NCBI RefSeq assembly: GCF_039537005.1
Contig: NZ_BAAAZR010000020.1
Coordinates: 186,001-250,000 of the forward strand
Length of the DNA stretch: 64,000 bases
From: Sphaerisporangium flaviroseum
Lineage (GTDB): Bacteria; Actinomycetota; Actinomycetes; Streptosporangiales; Streptosporangiaceae
Direction of reading: 5' to 3'
The notes beneath the pieces are model-generated. The model was not told where the DNA came from and did no database searches. It saw nothing but the letters and a program-made list of their open reading frames with translations. The translations under genes were made by a program, and so were the position numbers. Positions 43,844 through 52,761 of this stretch are shown piece after piece; position 1 is the first letter of the stretch, and each line of letters opens with the position of its first letter.

Positions 43844-45643
43844 TCACCCTGGGTAGCGGCGTGGGGTGAAGACCACGGGGCGGCCGTCACGGTTCAGGGT
43901 TCTTGTGGTGGACGAGCCGATCAGCAGCAGGCAGCGCATGTCGACGTCGACCGGATCCAGCTTGGCCAGCGTGGTGACGCGGAGGCTTTCGGTGGGCCCG
44001 CCTACGTCCCGCCCGATGACCACCGGGGTGTCGGGCCCGCGATGTTCCAGCAGGAGGTCCCGGGCCGCGGCGACCTGCCACGTACGGCTTCGCGACGCCG
44101 GGTTGTAGATGGCCAGCACGAGGTCGGCGCGTGCCGCGGCGGTGATGCGCCCGGCGATGACGTCCCACGGCTTGAGCCGGTCGGACAGGGAGAGCACGCA
44201 GTAGTCGTGCCCGAGCGGCGCGCCGACCCGGGCCGCGACCGCCTGCGCCGCCGTCAGGCCGGGGACCACACGGACCGGCACCCCGGCGAAGCGCGGCTCG
44301 CACGCCACCTCCAGCACCGCGCTCGCCATGGCGAACACGCCTGGATCGCCTGAGGACACCACGGCGACCCGGGAGCCCTGCCCTGCGAGCTCCAGCGCAT
44401 GCGCCGCCCGCTCCGCCTCCACGCGGTTGTCCGTCGGATGCCGGCGCTGGCGGGGGTTGGGGGGCACACGGTCCAGGTATGGGCCGTACCCGACGAGATC
44501 ATCGGCGGTCGCCAGGACGTCTTGGGCCTCAGGTGTCAGCCATGGCCGACCCGCCGGACCCAGCCCCACCACGACGACCTCCCCACGACCGGCCTCCGTA
44601 TCCGACGGCCGGGCCCCGGAGGGGCGAGTCTCCGATGATCGGGTTTCCGCAGGACGGATCTCGAAGGGACCGGTCTCTGAGGGGCGGGCTTCGGGGGGTG
44701 GGGTCATCCGGCTTGGGAGGATGGCGAGGGAGAAGTAGGGGACATCCCCGGCGTCGACCTCGGCCAGCGGCGCGATCCGTTGCCGCTCCGTGGTGGCCCG
44801 TTCGATGTACCACGCGTCGTCCAGCCGTCCCGCCTGGTCCAGGGCCTCACGTACGGCGGTGAAGGTGCGGCCGAGCTTGAGGATCGCGGCGGAGTCCGCG
44901 GAGGAAAGCCGGGCGGCGAGGGTCTCGGGTGGCAGGGTCCCTGGGAGTACGGTCAGGGTCTCCTCCCGCTCGACCAGCGGACGGCCGAGGACCGCCGACG
45001 CGGCGCTCACCGAGGTCACGCCGGGGACGACCTCGGTCGGGTACCGGTGCGCGAGCCGCTTGTGGAGGTGCATGTACGAGCCGTAGAAGAGCGGGTCGCC
45101 CTCGCACAGCACGACCACGTCCCGTCCGGCGTCGAGGTGGGCGGCCAGCCGCTCGGCGCAGGTCACGTAGAACGCGTCGATGGCACCCCGGTAGCCACCC
45201 GGGTGATCGGTGGTCTCGGTCGTGACGGGGTAGATCAGCGCCTCCTCGATCTGGTCGCCCCGCAGGTACGGCTCGGCGACCGAACGGGCGATGCTCCGCC
45301 CGTGCCTGGCACTGTGATACGCGATCACATCCGCGTCGCGAACCAAGCGCGCGGCCTTCACCGTCACCAACTCCGGATCGCCTGGCCCGACCCCCACCCC
45401 CCACAGCCGTCCAGGACTCACCTGCTCCACACCGGCGACCCCCGCGGCCTCCACCGTCACCAACTCCGGATCCCCTCGCCCGACCCCCCACACCCGTCCG
45501 GAACCCACCTGCCCCACACCGGCGACCCCCGCGGCCTCCACCGTCACCAACTCCGGATCCCCTGGCCCGACCCCCCACGGCCGTTCGGGACTCGTCTGTT
45601 CCGCACCTTCGAGGCGCGCGGGGTCGCTCATGCCGTCGTTCAC
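43844..45643 (-). CDS. cobIJ: CobI-CobJ fusion: precorrin-2 C20- and precorrin-3B C17-methyltransferase
   Basis: A 599-residue bifunctional SAM methyltransferase. The CobI half (about 80-300) methylates C20 of precorrin-2 and has GVGVGPGDPELVTVKAARL and AYHSARHGRSIARS. The CobJ half (about 350-599) does C17 methylation with ring contraction: VVVGLGPAGRPWLTPEA, VVSSGDPGVFAMAS and LAIYNPASRSRTWQ. The fusion is known in mycobacteria. The N-terminus has two extra imperfect copies of the SAM-loop sequence (period 29 residues). A Pro/Ser/Glu-rich linker (ARPSETG, TRPSGARPSD) joins the halves. GTG at 45643 overlaps the cobH stop (GTGA); ATG at 45631 is possible. Confidence 0.93.
   Translation of the reverse strand: MNDGMSDPARLEGAEQTSPERPWGVGPGDPELVTVEAAGVAGVGQVGSGRVWGVGRGDPELVTVEAAGVAGVEQVSPGRLWGVGVGPGDPELVTVKAARLVRDADVIAYHSARHGRSIARSVAEPYLRGDQIEEALIYPVTTETTDHPGGYRGAIDAFYVTCAERLAAHLDAGRDVVVLCEGDPLFYGSYMHLHKRLAHRYPTEVVPGVTSVSAASAVLGRPLVEREETLTVLPGTLPPETLAARLSSADSAAILKLGRTFTAVREALDQAGRLDDAWYIERATTERQRIAPLAEVDAGDVPYFSLAILPSRMTPPPEARPSETGPFEIRPAETRSSETRPSGARPSDTEAGRGEVVVVGLGPAGRPWLTPEAQDVLATADDLVGYGPYLDRVPPNPRQRRHPTDNRVEAERAAHALELAGQGSRVAVVSSGDPGVFAMASAVLEVACEPRFAGVPVRVVPGLTAAQAVAARVGAPLGHDYCVLSLSDRLKPWDVIAGRITAAARADLVLAIYNPASRSRTWQVAAARDLLLEHRGPDTPVVIGRDVGGPTESLRVTTLAKLDPVDVDMRCLLLIGSSTTRTLNRDGRPVVFTPRRYPG
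45359..45607. repeat. 87-bp repeat triplicating the CobI SAM loop
   Basis: Three copies with a 29-codon period encode GVGxGDPELVTV preceded by GVxQVSPGRxW-like segments (Trp at 23, 52 and 81 of CobIJ). Only the third continues into the CobI domain. The first two have Glu-Ala-Ala-Gly in place of the Lys-Ala-Ala-Arg of the functional copy. Confidence 0.9.
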
Positions 45644-46317
45644 TCTTCCTCGCTCGCGATCGCGTTGACGGCCGCCGCGGCCAGCGCGCTTCCGCCACGG
45701 CGACCGTGTATCACCAGGTATTCGAGGCCTCCGCCGTGATCGGCCAGGGCCTGCTTGGACTCGGCGGCGCCGATGAAGCCGACGGGGATGCCCAGCACGG
45801 CGGCTGGCCTTCCGGCCCCTTCCTCCACCAGTTCGAGCAACCGGAACAGGGCTGTGGGGGCGTTGCCGATGGCGATCACGGCGCCGTCGAGCCGGTCTCG
45901 CCACAGCTCCAGCGCCGCGGCACTGCGCGTGGTACCGAGCCGGCGGGCCAGTTCGGGCACCCGGGCGTCGCCGAGCATGCACAGCACGTCGTTCGCCGCG
46001 GGCAGGCGACGGCGTGTCACTCCCGACGCCACCATGGTGGCGTCGCACAGCACGGGCGCTCCAGCGTCCAGTGCGGCTCTCGCACTCGCCACGACCCCCG
46101 GTGACCAGGCCAGGTCGTCGACGAGGTCGACCATGCCGCACGCGTGGATCATGCGGACGGCCACGCGGGCGACGTCGTCCGGCAGGTCTGCCAGCCGTGC
46201 CTCCGCCCGGATCGTCGCGAACGACCTGCGGTAGATCTCCGCCCCGTCGCGTATGTAGCCGGTCACGGTGTCCTCCGCTCGCCGACGGTCCCGGTGAGGG
46301 GGCGCCGCGTCAGTCAC
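45640..46317 (-). CDS. cobH: Precorrin-8X methylmutase CobH
   Basis: A 225-residue enzyme that moves the C11 methyl to C12, giving hydrogenobyrinate. Family features: EIYRRSFATIRAEA near 27-40, RMIHACGMVDLVDDL near 55-69 with the catalytic His, and GRPAAVLGIPVGFIGAAESK near 178. GTG at 46317 overlaps the upstream cobM stop by eight bases. Confidence 0.95.
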   Translation of the reverse strand: MTDAAPPHRDRRRAEDTVTGYIRDGAEIYRRSFATIRAEARLADLPDDVARVAVRMIHACGMVDLVDDLAWSPGVVASARAALDAGAPVLCDATMVASGVTRRRLPAANDVLCMLGDARVPELARRLGTTRSAAALELWRDRLDGAVIAIGNAPTALFRLLELVEEGAGRPAAVLGIPVGFIGAAESKQALADHGGGLEYLVIHGRRGGSALAAAAVNAIASEEE

Positions 46318-47053
46318 GGGCGCGGGCGGATGAGTACAGGTGGCTGTCGGGGAACTCTGAGGCTGTGAGGACGCCGCCGATGATGATCACGGCCGTACGG
46401 ACCACGCCCGCTTTCTGGACCTGCTCGGCGATGCCGGACAGGGTGCCGCGCAGGATCACCTCGTCATCCCGGCTGGCACGGGCGACCACGGCGACAGGGC
46501 AGTCCGCGCCGTAGTTCGGCGTCAGCTCCTCGACCAGCGCCTCGATCCGTTGTACCGCCAGGTGCAGCACCATCGTGGAGCGGCTCCGACCGAGCGTGCC
46601 GAGGTCCTCGCCGTCGGGCATCGGCGTGGCACGGGCGGACGTACGGGTAAGCACCACCGTCTGGCCCACTCCCGGCACGGTCAGCTCGCGCCCCAGCGAG
46701 GCGGCGGCCGCCGCGAACGCCGGGACGCCGGGCGTCACGTCGTACGGGACCCCAGCGGCGTCGAGCCGGCGTATCTGCTCCGCCAGCGCGCTGAAGATCG
46801 AAGGATCACCCGACTGCAACCGGGCCACGTCGAGGCCGGCCGTGTGCGCGGCCAGCATCTCCCCCACGATGTCGTCCAGCGTCATCCGCGCCGTGTCCAC
46901 GAGCCGGGCGCCCGGAGGCGAGTACTCCAGCAGTTCCTTCGGCACCAGGGAACCGGCGTACAGGCAGACCGGTGAGGCGGCGATCAGGTCGCGGCCCCGC
47001 ACGGTGATGAGATCGGCCGCTCCCGGCCCCGCCCCGATGAAATGCACCGTCAT
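46310..47053 (-). CDS. cobM: Precorrin-4 C11-methyltransferase CobM
   Basis: A 247-residue SAM-dependent tetrapyrrole methylase. It starts MTVHFIGAGPGAADLITVRG, and has VCLYAGSLVPKELL, RLQSGDPSIFSALAEQ and GVPAFAAAAASLGRELTVPG, the CobM/CbiF pattern. ATG at 47053 overlaps the cobL stop (ATGA) and follows GGGAG. Confidence 0.95.
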   Translation of the reverse strand: MTVHFIGAGPGAADLITVRGRDLIAASPVCLYAGSLVPKELLEYSPPGARLVDTARMTLDDIVGEMLAAHTAGLDVARLQSGDPSIFSALAEQIRRLDAAGVPYDVTPGVPAFAAAAASLGRELTVPGVGQTVVLTRTSARATPMPDGEDLGTLGRSRSTMVLHLAVQRIEALVEELTPNYGADCPVAVVARASRDDEVILRGTLSGIAEQVQKAGVVRTAVIIIGGVLTASEFPDSHLYSSARARD

Positions 47054-48276
47054 TCGGTCGTCTCCCAAATATCACGCTTGCTCGCCGTCCACACCGTGAC
47101 CGGTATGAATGGCCGCCACGCGGTGAAGCCGCCCACTGGCCCTGCCCGGTGGACCGCGATCCGCAGCAGGTCGCCGCCGACCTTGGCGTGCCACGCGGAC
47201 ACGACGGCTTCGGATTCCAGGGTCACCGCGTTGACCACCAGCCGTCCGCCGGGGCGTAGTGCGTTCCAGCAGGTCTCCAGGGTGCCCGGGGTGGTGACCC
47301 CTCCACCGGTGAAGATGGCGTCGGGTGGCTCCAGGTCCGCCAGCGCCTGCGGGGCCGTGCCGGTGACGATCCGCAGCCCGGGTACGCCGAGCGCCGCCGC
47401 GTTGCGTCCGATTCTGGCGGCCCGCTCGGCTCTGCTCTCCACGGCGATCGCCCGGCAAGTGGGATGGGCGCGCATCCACTCGATCGCGACGCTGCCCGCG
47501 CCCGCGCCCACGTCCCAGAGCAACTCCCCCGGCAGCGGCGCGAGCCGTGACAGCGTCACCGCGCGGACCTCACGCTTCGTCAGCTGCCCGTCATGCTCGA
47601 ACGCCTCGTCGGGCAGGCCGGGGACGAGGGGCAGCGGCGCCACACCGGGGTCGGCACGGCATTCCAGGGCCACGACGTTGAGGGGGTCGACGACGGCGTC
47701 CCATCGGTCCGCCGTCCCCCTCACCGCGCGCTCCGCCGGGCCGCCGAGCTGTTCCAGCACGGTCATCCCGCTCCCGCCGTAGCCCGTTGAGGAGAGCAGC
47801 TTGGCGACGAGTCCGGGAGTGGCGGCGTCGGCGCTGAGCACCAGCAGCCGGCGTTCCGGGCGCAGGAGCCGGTTCAGCCGTTCGACGGGACGGCCCACCA
47901 GGTTGACGACGGCGGTGTCCTCGACCGGCCAGCCCAGGCGGGCACAGGCCAAGGAGACCGACGACGGATGGGGCAGCACGCGTACCCTGTCCGGGCCGAG
48001 GAGCCTGACGAGGGTCGTGCCGAGGCCGTGGAACATGGGGTCGCCGCTGGCCAGCACGCATACGTCCCTGCCGTCGTGCTCGCCGAGGAGGTCGCGGAGT
48101 GCGGGCAGCATCGGCGAGGGCCAGGTGACCCGCTCGGCCCCGGTGTCCGGGACCAGCCCGAGCTGCCGGGCACTACCCAAGAGCACCTCGGCGGCGCCGA
48201 TCTCGTGCCGGGCCTCATGCGACAGCCCGTCCCAGCCGTCGGCCCCGATGCCGACGACGACGATGGGCCCGCTCAT
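47050..48276 (-). CDS. cobL: Precorrin-6Y C5,15-methyltransferase (decarboxylating) CobL
   Basis: A 408-residue fusion of CbiE-like (about 1-200) and CbiT-like (about 205-400) domains, which methylates C5 and C15 and decarboxylates the C12 acetate. CbiE part: VVVGIGADGWDGL and VLASGDPMFHGLGTTL. CbiT part: FEHDGQLTKREVRAVTLSRL and the SAM motif LLWDVGAGAGSVAIEWMR. ATG overlaps the cobB stop (ATGA) and follows GGTGGG. Confidence 0.95.
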   Translation of the reverse strand: MSGPIVVVGIGADGWDGLSHEARHEIGAAEVLLGSARQLGLVPDTGAERVTWPSPMLPALRDLLGEHDGRDVCVLASGDPMFHGLGTTLVRLLGPDRVRVLPHPSSVSLACARLGWPVEDTAVVNLVGRPVERLNRLLRPERRLLVLSADAATPGLVAKLLSSTGYGGSGMTVLEQLGGPAERAVRGTADRWDAVVDPLNVVALECRADPGVAPLPLVPGLPDEAFEHDGQLTKREVRAVTLSRLAPLPGELLWDVGAGAGSVAIEWMRAHPTCRAIAVESRAERAARIGRNAAALGVPGLRIVTGTAPQALADLEPPDAIFTGGGVTTPGTLETCWNALRPGGRLVVNAVTLESEAVVSAWHAKVGGDLLRIAVHRAGPVGGFTAWRPFIPVTVWTASKRDIWETTE

Positions 48277-49808
48277 GTCCCACCATGCCCCGGTCGCGAC
48301 CGGTCCGCATGCCGGGCACGGGACACCAGTCTTGCCGCCATGTGAGGACTGCCCGCCCAGTGCAGGTGCAGGTAGGACGCCGCGAGAGAGGGTCCGCCGT
48401 ACCCGTCGGCGCCACCGCGCCACCGGTAGAGCGGCTCGGTGTCGCCCACGGGGGTGACGCGCGTGCGGTGGAACTCGTGCCCGTGGTACCGCTCGCCCTC
48501 GCGGGTCAGGACCGAATCGCGTACGGCCACGGCGCTCCGGTAGCCCAGGGTGAGCGTGCCGGTCATGGCGGCCGTCGCGTCGACGATGCCGCACATGGGA
48601 CGCCCGTCGAGCTCCCGGCACAGGTAGAGCAGTCCCGCGCACTCGGCCACGATGGGGCCGTCGAAGGCGGCGACCTGGCGGCGGAGGGGTTCGTTGGCCG
48701 ACAGCTCCGCCGCGTACACCTCGGGAAAGCCTCCGGGCAGCACGAGGGCGCGGGTGCCGGCGGGCAGTCTCTCGTCGTTCAGCGGGTCGAAGACGGCGAC
48801 CGTGCCGCCCGCCGCCTCGATCAGCTCGGCCTGCTCGGCGTACCCGAACGTGAATGCCTTCCCCCCGGCCACCGCGACCACGACGTCCGCGCCGTCGCGT
48901 CCGCCGACCGCCTCCTCCGCGGACCAGGCGGGTGTGGAGAGCGGGGAGGCGGTACGGGCCAGCCGGACCAGGGACTCCAGGTCGCAGGTGGCGGCGACCA
49001 GTTCCCCCACCGCGGCAACGGCGTCCACGGCCTCGGCCCTGCGCTCGGCGGGTGGTACGAGCCCGAGGTGGCGGGACGGCGTCGCGGCCACCTCGGTTCG
49101 CGGGATGGCGCCGAACACCGGGATCCCGGTCTCTTCGAGTGCGTCGCGGCAGATACGTTCGTGCCGCGGTGAACCGACCCGGTTGAGGATCACCCCGCCG
49201 ACCCGGACCCGGGTGTCGTACGACATGAAGCCGTGGACGAGCGCGGCCACCGATCTGCCCTGCCCGGACACGTCCACCACGAGCACCACCGGGGTGTCCA
49301 GCACCTGGGCGACATGGGCGCTGGAGGCGAAGTCCCCGGCCCCTGACGTGGCCTCCGTTCCGGGCAATCCGCCTCGGCCGTGAGCATCGCCACCGTCCGG
49401 GGAGGTACCACCGTGCGAGGACGCAACGCCGTACGGGGAGGTGATGCCGTACGGGGAGGTGACGCCGTACGGGGAGGTGACGCCGTACGAGGACGTGCCA
49501 CCGTCCGGGGAGGTGGCTCCGTCGAATAGGCCCATTACTCCCTCTATGACGGCGATGTCGGCGCCAGCGGCGCCGTGTGCCAGGAGGGGGAGGAGGAGTT
49601 GCTCCCCGACCATCCAGGGGTCCAGGTTCCGGCCGGGACGTCCGGCGGCGAGCGCGTGGTAGCCGGGATCGATGTAGTCGGGGCCGACCTTGTGCGGGGA
49701 GACCACGAACCCCTTGGCGGTCAGCGCCGCCATGAGCCCGGTGGCCACCGTGGTCTTGCCCGAACCCGAGGAGGGAGCGGCGATGAGCAGGCGCGGGAGT
49801 CCCCTCAT
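48273..49808 (-). CDS. cobB: Cobyrinate a,c-diamide synthase CobB
   Basis: A 511-residue glutamine-dependent amidotransferase that amidates the a and c side chains of (hydrogeno)cobyrinate using ATP. The N-terminal ATPase has the P-loop SSGSGKTT (13-20) and VGPDYIDPGYH (41-51). The C-terminal glutaminase has the nucleophile in VAECAGLLYL and the His in the HEFHRTRV region. Residues about 98-158, after VMGLFDGA, are an insertion of SPYGVT repeats where relatives have only about ten residues. The chelatase CobN acts on the product. Confidence 0.94.
   Translation of the reverse strand: MRGLPRLLIAAPSSGSGKTTVATGLMAALTAKGFVVSPHKVGPDYIDPGYHALAAGRPGRNLDPWMVGEQLLLPLLAHGAAGADIAVIEGVMGLFDGATSPDGGTSSYGVTSPYGVTSPYGITSPYGVASSHGGTSPDGGDAHGRGGLPGTEATSGAGDFASSAHVAQVLDTPVVLVVDVSGQGRSVAALVHGFMSYDTRVRVGGVILNRVGSPRHERICRDALEETGIPVFGAIPRTEVAATPSRHLGLVPPAERRAEAVDAVAAVGELVAATCDLESLVRLARTASPLSTPAWSAEEAVGGRDGADVVVAVAGGKAFTFGYAEQAELIEAAGGTVAVFDPLNDERLPAGTRALVLPGGFPEVYAAELSANEPLRRQVAAFDGPIVAECAGLLYLCRELDGRPMCGIVDATAAMTGTLTLGYRSAVAVRDSVLTREGERYHGHEFHRTRVTPVGDTEPLYRWRGGADGYGGPSLAASYLHLHWAGSPHMAARLVSRARHADRSRPGHGGT
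49335..49525. repeat. 18-bp tandem repeats in cobB
   Basis: The unit CCGTACGGGGAGGTGACG (plus-strand reading) occurs three times almost perfectly (about 49435-49490), flanked by decayed copies on both sides. It encodes SPYGVT repeats in a surface loop of the ATPase domain. Confidence 0.9.
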
Positions 49809-49839
49809 CGGGCCCGCCCTCTCCGCACGCGGCGGTCGC

Positions 49840-50442
49840 TCACCATTCGATGCCCCTCTGGCCCTTCTGCCCCGCGTCCATCGGGTGCCTGACCTTGGTC
49901 ATCTCGGTGACGAGGTCAGCCGTCTCCAGGAGGCGAGGGTGGGCGTCCCTGCCGGTGATCACGACGTGCTGCGTGCCCGGCCGCTGGGCGAGGGTGGCGA
50001 CGACGTCCTCGACGTCGATCCACCCCCACTTCAGGGGATAGGTGAACTCGTCCAGCACGTACAACCGGTAGGCCTCCGCGCTCAGGTCCCGCTTGATCTG
50101 CTCCCACCCCTCACGGGCGTCGGCCGCGTGGTCCTCCTCCGTTCCCTGCTTCTTGATCCAGGACCAGCCCTCGCCCATCTTGTGCCAGACCACCGTGCCC
50201 CCCTCACCGGACTCCCCGAGCACCATGAGGGCCCGCTCCTCTCCGACCCGCCACTTGGCCGACTTGACGAACTGGAACACGCCGACCGGCCAGCCCTGGT
50301 TCCACGCGCGGAGCGCGAGCCCGAACGCGGCGGTGGACTTGCCCTTGCCCGGCCCGGTGTGGACGAGCACGAGAGGCCGGGTCCGTCGCTGCCGGGTGGT
50401 CAGGCCGTCGTCCGGCACCGCCGCCGGTCTTCCCTGAGGCAT
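49840..50442 (-). CDS. cobO: Cob(I)yrinic acid a,c-diamide adenosyltransferase CobO
   Basis: A 200-residue CobA/CobO-type enzyme that transfers adenosyl from ATP to Co(I). P-loop HTGPGKGKSTAAFG is near 28-41, followed by RVGEERALMVLG and the DEFTYPLKWGWIDV segment typical of the family. The first 25 residues are a flexible leader. It lies between the chelatase gene (45 bases upstream) and cobB. Confidence 0.95.
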   Translation of the reverse strand: MPQGRPAAVPDDGLTTRQRRTRPLVLVHTGPGKGKSTAAFGLALRAWNQGWPVGVFQFVKSAKWRVGEERALMVLGESGEGGTVVWHKMGEGWSWIKKQGTEEDHAADAREGWEQIKRDLSAEAYRLYVLDEFTYPLKWGWIDVEDVVATLAQRPGTQHVVITGRDAHPRLLETADLVTEMTKVRHPMDAGQKGQRGIEW

Positions 50443-50487
50443 CTCAGATCGCCTTCCTGCTCCGCCGATGGATCTCAGCGGGGCTGC

Positions 50488-52653
50488 TCATGCTGCCTTC
50501 CTGCGTTCGTGGACCAGGTCGCGCAGGCCGCTCGCGGCGAGCCGCTCCAGCCGTACGGCCTCACCGCCCAGCCGGGCCGCGAGGCGTACGGCGAGGCCCA
50601 GCCGCACCGGGCCGCTCTCGCAGTCGACCACAACGGCGGCGACGTTCCTGAGCAGCGCCGCGGCACGGTGCACGTCGGCGTCGGTGCCGGAGGTGGCGCG
50701 TCCGTCGGTGACCACGACCAGCAACGGCCTTCGGGACGGGTCGCGCAGCCGTTCGACGCGCAGGACCTCGGCGGCGCGGCGCAGCCCTTCGGCGAGAGGG
50801 GTGCGCCCGCCCGTGGGCAGCCCGCGCATGCGGGCCGCTCCGGCCTCCACCGACGAGGTCGGCGGCAGCACCACCTCCGCGCCGTGACCCCGGAAGGTGA
50901 CCAGGCCCACCTTGTCGCGGCGCTGGTAGGCGTCGAGGAGCAGGCTGAGCACGGCGCCCTTGACCGCGCCCATCCGCCGGCGGGCCGCCATCGAGCCGCT
51001 CGCGTCCACCACGAAGAGGACCAGGTTGCCCTCCCGCCCTTCGCGTACCGCTTCGCGCAGGTCACCCGCCCGTACGACGAGGCCAGGACCGGTCCTGCCG
51101 CGTTCCCGCTGGTAGGGAGCCGCCGCACGTAGCGTCGCCGTCAGGTGCGGCGAGGTCGGCCTTCCGTCCGGCACCCGTGACCCCGATACGCGGCCGTACG
51201 ACGTGCGGGCTCGCGACCGCCGTCCGGGACTTCCCGTGCCGAGCCCCGGGACGGCCAGCGCGCGTACACGGTACGGCTCGCCGGCCTGTTCCGTCCGCTG
51301 CGAGAGGGCCGTGCCCGCTCCAGGTGGCCGGGACGCCTCATCACGCGGGCCGGGCGGTACCGTCTCGGAACCCTGATCCAGGGCGGGCTCCCCGGCTCGG
51401 TCCCGGTCCTGTGCGTGGCCGGGGTCCTGCCCGGGACGCGGCCCGGAGCCCGGATCGGGGTCCGGTTCGTGGCGACCATCGGGATCTGGATCGGGATCGG
51501 GATCGGGGTCGGCGTCCGGATCGGTGCCGGCGTCCGCATCGGTACCGGCGTCCGCGTCAGGATCGACGTCCGCGCCCGCTTCGCGGAGAAGGTCATCGAG
51601 CTCCGACTCGTCCAGGCCCGGGGCGTCGAAGGGGTCGCGCCTGCGGCGGTGGGGCAGGGCGAGCCGTACGGCCTCCCGGATGTCCTCGGCCGTGACCTCC
51701 GTGCCGCCCCGCCAGGCGGCGTGGGCCACCGCCGCGTGCGCGGTGATGAGGTCGGCCCGCATCCCGTCCACGCCATACGCGGCGCAGACCGTGGCGATCC
51801 GCCGGACCGCGGCGTCGGAGAGAACGACCTCGCGCAGCCGGCCGCGCGCCTCGGCGATGCGGGCGGCGAGAGCCTTCTCGTCCTCGGCCCAGCGGGCGGC
51901 GAACTGTCCGGGGTCGTCGTCGAAGGACAGCCGGCGACGTACCACCTCGGCACGCTCGGCGGGGTCGCGTGACGCCGTGACCTCCACGGTGAGGCCGAAG
52001 CGGTCGAGGAGCTGCGGCCTGAGCTCGCCTTCCTCCGGGTTCATCGTGCCGACCAGGAGGAAGCGTGCCGCGTGCCGTACGGACACGGCGTCGCGCTCGA
52101 CGTAGCAGGTGCCCAGCGCCGCCGCGTCGAGGAGCAGGTCCACCAGATGGTCGTGCAGCAGGTTGACCTCGTCCACGTACAGGACGCCCCGGTGGGCGGC
52201 GGCGAGCAGGCCAGGATCGAAGGCCTTCACCCCCTCGGTCAGCGCGCGCTCCAGGTCGAGCGAGCCGATCAGCCGGTCCTCGGAGGCCCCGACGGGCAAC
52301 TCCGCCAGCCTGGCCGGACGTACGGACACGGCGGGCCCCGCACCGGGGAGTTCATCCCCACGCAGAGGATCAGCACGCGAGGAGGCGGAATCGTGCGGCC
52401 CGTCGGGGCAGGCGGGGTCGGGGGCGGCAGGGTCGCAGGAGAAGCGGCAGCCCGTGACGACCGCGACCGGCGGCAGGAGGGCCGCCAGCGCCCGGACGAT
52501 CGTCGACTTGGCCGTGCCCTTCTCCCCGCGGATCAGCACGCCACCGGTACGCGGGGACACGGCGTTGAGTATCAGCGCCAGCTTGAGGTCGTCCTGTCCC
52601 ACGACCGCGGTGAACGGGTAGTGGCGTACGGCCGGCACGGGCCGATCGAGCAT
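50488..52653 (-). CDS. ChlI/ChlD-type cobaltochelatase ATPase
   Basis: A 721-residue protein joining an AAA+ domain (about 10-345; P-loop GEKGTAKST, Walker B GVLYVDEVNLL) and a C-terminal von Willebrand A domain with the MIDAS motif FVVDASGSMAARR (about 530-700). It drives metal insertion with CobN, in place of CobS and CobT of proteobacteria. The central linker is an acidic DPDADAGTD-like repeat (about 354-395), then a basic proline-rich stretch. It follows cbtA in the riboswitch-led operon, so cobalt (not magnesium) is the likely metal. Confidence 0.88.
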   Translation of the reverse strand: MLDRPVPAVRHYPFTAVVGQDDLKLALILNAVSPRTGGVLIRGEKGTAKSTIVRALAALLPPVAVVTGCRFSCDPAAPDPACPDGPHDSASSRADPLRGDELPGAGPAVSVRPARLAELPVGASEDRLIGSLDLERALTEGVKAFDPGLLAAAHRGVLYVDEVNLLHDHLVDLLLDAAALGTCYVERDAVSVRHAARFLLVGTMNPEEGELRPQLLDRFGLTVEVTASRDPAERAEVVRRRLSFDDDPGQFAARWAEDEKALAARIAEARGRLREVVLSDAAVRRIATVCAAYGVDGMRADLITAHAAVAHAAWRGGTEVTAEDIREAVRLALPHRRRRDPFDAPGLDESELDDLLREAGADVDPDADAGTDADAGTDPDADPDPDPDPDPDGRHEPDPDPGSGPRPGQDPGHAQDRDRAGEPALDQGSETVPPGPRDEASRPPGAGTALSQRTEQAGEPYRVRALAVPGLGTGSPGRRSRARTSYGRVSGSRVPDGRPTSPHLTATLRAAAPYQRERGRTGPGLVVRAGDLREAVREGREGNLVLFVVDASGSMAARRRMGAVKGAVLSLLLDAYQRRDKVGLVTFRGHGAEVVLPPTSSVEAGAARMRGLPTGGRTPLAEGLRRAAEVLRVERLRDPSRRPLLVVVTDGRATSGTDADVHRAAALLRNVAAVVVDCESGPVRLGLAVRLAARLGGEAVRLERLAASGLRDLVHERRKAA
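51470..51590. repeat. Short acidic repeats in the chelatase gene
   Basis: Units of 6 and 12-18 bp (plus-strand GGATCG and GGCGTCCG-type) encode Asp-Pro and Asp-Ala-Gly-Thr runs in the linker between the AAA+ and vWA domains. An acidic linker is normal in ChlD proteins, but the DNA-level repetition is strong. Confidence 0.75.
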
Positions 52654-52704
52654 CTGGTGACGTCCTTTCGCCGCGGTGGTGACCGCGGGTGACCGGCTCG
52701 GGAA

Positions 52705-52724
52705 GCCGGCCCCCTAGGGCCGGC
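52705..52724 (-). terminator. Hairpin between cbtA and the chelatase gene
   Basis: GCCGGCCC (52705-52712) and GGGCCGGC (52717-52724) form a perfect 8-bp stem with a 4-base loop in the 108-base gap. It may cause partial termination so that cbtBA is expressed more than the cob genes downstream. Confidence 0.45.
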
Positions 52725-52761
52725 GCGGGACCGCCCGCCCGTCCGGGCCGGCGGTGTCGGT

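Noticed and set aside
43844..46141. Longer cobIJ start giving a 765-residue protein
   Set aside because: The extension covers cobH on the same strand in another frame and has no homology; the GTG at 45643 with GTGA overlap fits.
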